In this document: positions 60,449-64,000 of the stretch, piece by piece
Numbering within the stretch: position 1 is the first letter of the stretch
Layout: every line of letters begins with the position of its first letter
Assembly: GCA_965277595.1 (NCBI GenBank)
Contig: CBDIDH010000002.1
Span: forward strand, 1,178,001 to 1,242,000
DNA length: 64,000 nucleotides
From: CBDIDH01 sp965277595
GTDB lineage: Bacteria; Planctomycetota; Planctomycetia; Isosphaerales; Isosphaeraceae
Direction: 5' to 3'
Position numbers and translations under genes: made by a program
The notes under the pieces: model-generated
Database searches by the model: none
Seen by the model: only the letters and a program-made list of their open reading frames with translations
Told to the model about the DNA's origin: nothing

Positions 60449-60826
60449 TTATTCCGCCTTGGGGGCGTCTTTGGCCGCATCCTTTTTCTTGGCGGCGGGA
60501 TAGATCTTCGAGGCGACCCCCTTCTCGTGCTCGATCTTGGCGGGAATCCCCTTCTTGCCCTTCTCCTGGATATCGGCCACCTTCTTGGCCAGCTTCTCCA
60601 GGTCGACCTTCATTGAGCCTTTCTTGGTGACGATCTCGGTGTCGTCGTTGATCGTGACCTCGATGTCCTTGTCTTCCCCCTTGGGCGTGACCATCAGCTT
60701 CTTGCCTTCGATGTCCACCTTGGTGATGACGCCGAAGAGTTCCTCGGCGATCACCGGCGCGGCCAGAACGGCGAGCGCCACCAGGCCCGAGGTCAGGGTC
60801 AGCAAAAACGCGCGGCGGTTCTTCAT
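60449..60826 (-). CDS. Small exported Lys-rich protein
   Basis: The 125-residue protein has a signal peptide (AFLLTLTSGLVALAVLAAPV then IAEE). The mature part begins ELFGVITKVDIEGKKLMVTP, a small beta-barrel-like strand pattern with DIEVTINDDTEIVTKKG, and ends in a Lys/Ala tail (AAKKKDAAKDAPKAE). GGAGAG lies 7 nt before the ATG. The function is unknown; similar short exported proteins occur in planctomycetes as far as I recall. Confidence 0.8.
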   Translation of the reverse strand: MKNRRAFLLTLTSGLVALAVLAAPVIAEELFGVITKVDIEGKKLMVTPKGEDKDIEVTINDDTEIVTKKGSMKVDLEKLAKKVADIQEKGKKGIPAKIEHEKGVASKIYPAAKKKDAAKDAPKAE

Positions 60827-61023
60827 GAAAGTCTCTCCATTGTCGCTTTCGCCTGCCTTGCGAGCCCAACGCGGGCCCGATCGTCCCGCTCACTATCAAC
60901 CCCGGCGCGGCGTCTGGGTAGTGCGTACCGACTCTGGGAGCCCCGATTTCTCAAGTCTTCACGCAGCAAGCACGCACTCATGTCCTGGAAAACCACGCGA
61001 TACGGAACCTCTCGCGGAGTCTT

Positions 61024-61914
61024 TCAACGCCGCGGCGCCGAGTGAATGTCCCAGGACAGTTCCAGACCGCCGACGCGGACCGATCCCGACCGAAACCGCC
61101 GCTTCCAGACGCCTGGATGCAGCAGCCCGCGGCGGAGCCGAGCCGAGACGGGCCCTCCGGCCTTGGAGGCGAGAACAATCTGGCTCTTGGGGATCGCCTG
61201 ATCGAGCCCCCGGCCGATCGCGCGTGCCCCTGGCGATTCCATGAGAGTGCCCCAGGTTTTTTCCCAGATACGCATCAACGGGTACGAGACGCCCGAGTCA
61301 TACGGATCAAGTCCCAGGGTCATCCAGAGCAGCCATCGCAGCGAATAATACGCGCCAAAGGGCTCGCGACGCTCCACGGTCAGACCAGCGCCTTGAAGCA
61401 CGGCGTTGAGGTCGCTGTGTCGATAAACGCGACGATGAAACGGGGGTCGCCAGTACCAGGCGGGGGCGATCTCGCGCATCAGGGATTCCGACGCGGGGTC
61501 GGGCACCGAGATCAAATAGCGAGCCCCGGGCTTGCCGATCCGGGCGAGTTCAGCGGCCACGCGCGCGGGGTTCTCAACGTGTTCGAGGACCTCGGTGCAA
61601 ATCACGACGGTCGCCGTCGCATCGGCCAGCGGAATCGGATCGCAGTCGCCGACGATCCCTTTCCAGGACCGCGCGGGAATGCCCCGCATCGCCTCGGACG
61701 CCTTCTCGACGAGCGTCGGCTCAAGGTCGATGCCGATCACCTCGGCGCCGCGCGATCCGGCATACCGACAGCACGCGCCATCGCCGCAACCGACATCGAC
61801 GACCGTGTCCTCTGGACCGATCTCGAACCCTGGCATGGCGATCTGAACCGGGCGGTCAACGCGCCTCGAGGCCGCGTTTTTCGTCGATGACTTCCACCGC
61901 GTCACAGTCGACAT
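61024..61914 (-). CDS. Class I SAM-dependent methyltransferase
   Basis: The 296-residue protein has SAM motif I (DTVVDVGCGDGACCRYAGSR), the acidic residue at the end of strand 2 (VIGIDLEP), and ICTEVLEHVENPARVAAELA followed by GKPGARYLISVPDP, as in UbiE/BioC-like methyltransferases. The C-terminal half (FHRRVYRHSDLNAVLQGAGL) carries extra helices. The substrate is not predictable; small molecules, lipids or glycans are possible. The ATG at 61,914 has GGGAGG 8 nt upstream, while the frame is open to 62,031. Confidence 0.88.
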   Translation of the reverse strand: MSTVTRWKSSTKNAASRRVDRPVQIAMPGFEIGPEDTVVDVGCGDGACCRYAGSRGAEVIGIDLEPTLVEKASEAMRGIPARSWKGIVGDCDPIPLADATATVVICTEVLEHVENPARVAAELARIGKPGARYLISVPDPASESLMREIAPAWYWRPPFHRRVYRHSDLNAVLQGAGLTVERREPFGAYYSLRWLLWMTLGLDPYDSGVSYPLMRIWEKTWGTLMESPGARAIGRGLDQAIPKSQIVLASKAGGPVSARLRRGLLHPGVWKRRFRSGSVRVGGLELSWDIHSAPRR

Positions 61915-62063
61915 CGCGGAGACCTCCCTCTTCTCTCTCAAATTCCGACGTTTCCAACCATCCTCCGCGCCCCAGGCGCAGACTTTCCCCCAGACGCGGC
62001 GAGGTGTATCCGACCTCGCCGAGGACGTCAACCCAGGTTAAGACGCGTGCGTGCTTCAAAAGC

Positions 62064-62195
62064 AATGACCGATGACCAATGACCAAACGTTAATGATCGA
62101 AAAACGTCATCAATGCTCGATCTTTTGCCCTTTGCCCTTTGCCCTTTGCCCTTTGCCCTTTGCCCTTTGCCCTTTGCCCTTTGCCCTTTGCCCTC
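62064..62195. repeat. Family A units followed by family B array (about 10 units)
   Basis: TGACCGATGACCAATGACCA (62,064-62,087) is followed 35 bp later by perfect TTTGCCC units (62,122-62,195). The array ends 2 nt from the stop codon of the next gene (62,198-62,200). Confidence 0.95.
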
Positions 62196-62197
62196 GA

Positions 62198-62824
62198 TCA
62201 GACCCACCCAAGCACCGCGAGGGCGGTAAGGTGCTTGCATTGGGGAGAAGAGACCGTGTTGTCATCAGGATGATACGACCACTCGGCGCAGTCGCACTGG
62301 GTTGTGCCGTCGTGAAGTCGGCAGGAATAATAGGGGCCGTCGCCGGAGGGGGGGCGAAGCCGGGTCAGTTGGCAGATCCGAGGGGCGAGAGACGTGCTCT
62401 TGATCCGAAGGACGCGATAGGTCCGGCCGGCGATCGGAATCAGAAGCACGGGCGATTGCGAATCGGGTAAGGGCCAGCGGCCGGAGTGGTCGGGACCGTA
62501 CGAGGAGGAGCCGGGACCGATCGCGAGAACGGTGATCGGCGGCTCGTCGAGCGCGGCGTCAAGCGTCGCGCCGCCAAGCTGGGCGCGGAGGCGGTCCCAG
62601 GAGTGTTGCGCCTCATACCAGGCGTTGCGAAAGTGCCAGGTCGTCGCGTGAAAGGGGCCAAGGGCCGCTTCCGAGGCTTCAAGATCGGCCGCGGAAACGT
62701 CCAGGATCATCCGTCCACGCTGCGAAAGCTCCACCGCCTGCCAGATCGGGTCCGACGGCTCCCGATTTCGCAAGTCGACGCGCAATCGCGACGGCTTCGC
62801 AACCGTTCTTTGCGAAAACGACAC
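62198..62824 (-). CDS. SWIM zinc-finger domain protein
   Basis: The 208-residue protein starts at GTG 62,824. Its C-terminus has the SWIM pattern C-x-C-x(n)-C-x-H in CDCAEWSYHPDDNTVSSPQC followed by KHLTALA. A Tyr-Ser-Cys lead (PYYSCRLHDGTTQ) precedes it. The N-terminal part has RLRVDLRNREPSDPIWQAVE and FRNAWYEAQHSWDRLRAQLG. SWIM domains bind DNA or protein. No other domain is recognised. The pair with the next upstream gene (72 bp away) may form an operon. Confidence 0.8.
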   Translation of the reverse strand: MSFSQRTVAKPSRLRVDLRNREPSDPIWQAVELSQRGRMILDVSAADLEASEAALGPFHATTWHFRNAWYEAQHSWDRLRAQLGGATLDAALDEPPITVLAIGPGSSSYGPDHSGRWPLPDSQSPVLLIPIAGRTYRVLRIKSTSLAPRICQLTRLRPPSGDGPYYSCRLHDGTTQCDCAEWSYHPDDNTVSSPQCKHLTALAVLGWV

Positions 62825-62896
62825 GGCTCTGGCCTCGTCTTTAAAGATTAAGCGAGTTCAAGCCTGTTCACGAATGAGTCCGATCAACCGACCTGG

Positions 62897-63112
62897 CTAG
62901 CTCGCGCCGGTCGGCTCGGAATTGGCGGCCAGATGCGCGTAACCCGGGTGCGACGCCTCGACCCGATACGAGCGGCCAGACCAGTTCAGGCGATCCCCGG
63001 CGCTCAGTGTGGTTGAAACGCCGAGAAGGCAGACCTCACGAACCGAGGGGCGCGATCGTCGCGATTCGCGAAGGGGTCGCGAACGCAGGGCGGTGGGCAA
63101 TGAGTTTGCCAT
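62897..63112 (-). CDS. Small hypothetical protein (71 aa)
   Basis: The frame starts MANSLPTALRSRPLRESRRS with GGAGG 11 nt upstream. The C-terminal half (TTLSAGDRLNWSGRSYRVEA then SHPGYAHLAAN) looks like a small beta domain. It lies just upstream of the SWIM gene on the same strand, so the two may work together. No family is recognised. Confidence 0.6.
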   Translation of the reverse strand: MANSLPTALRSRPLRESRRSRPSVREVCLLGVSTTLSAGDRLNWSGRSYRVEASHPGYAHLAANSEPTGAS

Positions 63113-63323
63113 CGAAGGGCTTCCTCCGCGCCAGTCGTCAAAGGGTGCGCATCGTCGGCTCGTTCGTTCATCCCTGGCGCTTCAAAACCGCTGGAGTTTT
63201 GGTCACGTCCCTGACCAACCGCCGATGTTTCGTTCACGAGTGTACTGATCGGCAGGAAGGATGACAAGAGAACACCTGGTACAAATTGTACATTCCGAAA
63301 AATCGGAAGGTGGTTGACGTGGC

Positions 63324-63357
63324 GGACAAAGGGCGGAGGGCAAAGGGCAAAGGCGGG
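63324..63357. repeat. Family B inverse units
   Basis: GGACAAAGGGCGGAGGGCAA and AGGGCAAAGGCGGG. The run ends 2 nt from the stop codon of the next gene. Confidence 0.85.
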
Positions 63358-63359
63358 AA

Positions 63360-64000
63360 TTAGAGATCGAGGACGGCGCGGACGAGGGAGGTGGAAAGAT
63401 CCTGGTGAATCGTAAAGCCAAGTTTGAGGCAGACTTGCCGCATGTCGTTGTTTTCGGAGAGGATGTCGGCGGTGATCCGGGAAAGGTGCTCGTCGCGGCC
63501 GATCGCGATCATACGGCGGAGAAGCTCGGTGCCAAGCCCTTGACCCTGAGAGCCATCGGAAACGATCAGGCCAAATTCGGCCTCGTTGCGACCGCGAAGC
63601 TTGCTCAGGCGGCCAACAGCGAGAATTTCGTGGCGCCCGGGCAAGATGTTGCGTGCCTCGGCAACAAGAGCCATCTCGCGATCGTAGTCGATGAAGCAGA
63701 TTCGTGTTAAACGCTCGTGAGAAACCCGGGCGCTCAGCTTCATCGCGTGAAAGAAGCGGAACGCCACACTGCGGTCAGAAAGGGTTTCGTGAAATCGAGC
63801 AATCAAAGGCTCATCTTCGGGACGGATCGGACGGATGAGCACGCCACGACCGCTTTTCGTGGTCCAGCGGCTCACGTATTGCGCGGGGTAGGGACGAATC
63901 GCCATCCGAGGCAAGGATTCGGCGGATTCTTCGGGACCGTGAACGAGCACCTGCGCATCAAGAGCGCGAAGACCGTCGGGTCCAGGAAAGGCGAGCAAGG
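63360..64000 (-). CDS. C-terminal part of ADP-forming acyl-CoA synthetase with GNAT domain (truncated at window end)
   Basis: The frame continues to the window edge, so the N-terminus is missing. The first residues (GLRALDAQVLVHGPEESAES then LPRMAIRPYPAQYVSRW) are the end of the ATP-grasp domain of NDP-forming acyl-CoA synthetases, followed by a GNAT acetyltransferase domain: VLIRPIRPEDEPLIARFHET, FRFFHAMK, EFGLIVSDGSQGQGLGTELL and RITADILSENNDMRQVCLKL. Such Pat-type proteins acetylate protein lysines, often acetyl-CoA synthetase. The in-frame TTG at 63,998 is not a true start. Confidence 0.9.
   Translation of the reverse strand, partial: LLAFPGPDGLRALDAQVLVHGPEESAESLPRMAIRPYPAQYVSRWTTKSGRGVLIRPIRPEDEPLIARFHETLSDRSVAFRFFHAMKLSARVSHERLTRICFIDYDREMALVAEARNILPGRHEILAVGRLSKLRGRNEAEFGLIVSDGSQGQGLGTELLRRMIAIGRDEHLSRITADILSENNDMRQVCLKLGFTIHQDLSTSLVRAVLDL

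Noticed and set aside
18980..62195. CRISPR arrays
   Set aside because: The tandem units are 7 bp with no spacers, and no cas gene is present.

Overview
The window is high-GC bacterial DNA, most likely from a planctomycete and probably from the Isosphaeraceae; the family level is inference. Supporting signs are several Uma2/DUF820 genes, a DUF1559 prepilin-like protein, ECF sigma factors paired with Ser/Thr kinases carrying TPR repeats, exported proteins that begin with an LExLExRxLP-type N-terminal motif, and RNA polymerase and ribosomal protein genes of planctomycete style.

Region 1 (1-18,960) is the translation/transcription cluster. It has the order tRNA-Thr, tRNA-Tyr, tRNA-Gly, tRNA-Thr, tuf, rpmG, tRNA-Trp, secE, nusG, rplK, rplA, rplJ, rplL, rpoB, rpoC, all on the + strand. 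The tRNA-tuf order matches the E. coli tufB operon. Accessory genes interrupt the cluster twice. A hicB gene and a frameshifted hicA sit between rplK and rplA. A block of about 2.4 kb between rpoB and rpoC holds two small unknown genes, a Uma2 gene and a frameshifted hicB.

Region 2 (18,960-36,050) is a mixed accessory region. It has two near-identical tandem Uma2 genes, a GT4 glycosyltransferase, a membrane zinc ribbon protein, hpt, exported proteins, an ECF sigma factor with a putative anti-sigma factor, a lipoprotein, rtcA, an RbfA-like protein, an alkaline-phosphatase-superfamily hydrolase, a LacD-like aldolase and a DUF1559 protein.

Region 3 (36,060-46,083, - strand) is a chemosensory operon: CheW, CheR-TPR, CheW, MCP, CheA-REC, CheB and a REC-histidine kinase. 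Its content resembles the Wsp surface-sensing system, but the WspR diguanylate cyclase is absent and a REC-histidine kinase stands in the output position. Region 4 (46,936-57,368) holds two ECF sigma/TPR-kinase modules pointing away from each other. Region 5 (57,369-64,000) holds an exported matrixin-like metalloprotease, small exported or unknown proteins, a methyltransferase, a SWIM zinc-finger protein and the C-terminal end of an ADP-forming acyl-CoA synthetase/GNAT protein.

The most striking feature is a pair of heptanucleotide repeat families, A (TGACCRA, with TGACTGA variants) and B (GCCCTTT, GTCCTTT and similar). They occupy about 21 intergenic loci between 18,980 and 63,357 and are absent from the first 18.9 kb. 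They are often arranged as nested inverted composites (A, inverted B, B, inverted A), and several begin within 0-3 nt of a stop codon, even supplying it. I found no complete transposase, phage gene, CRISPR array or rRNA gene.
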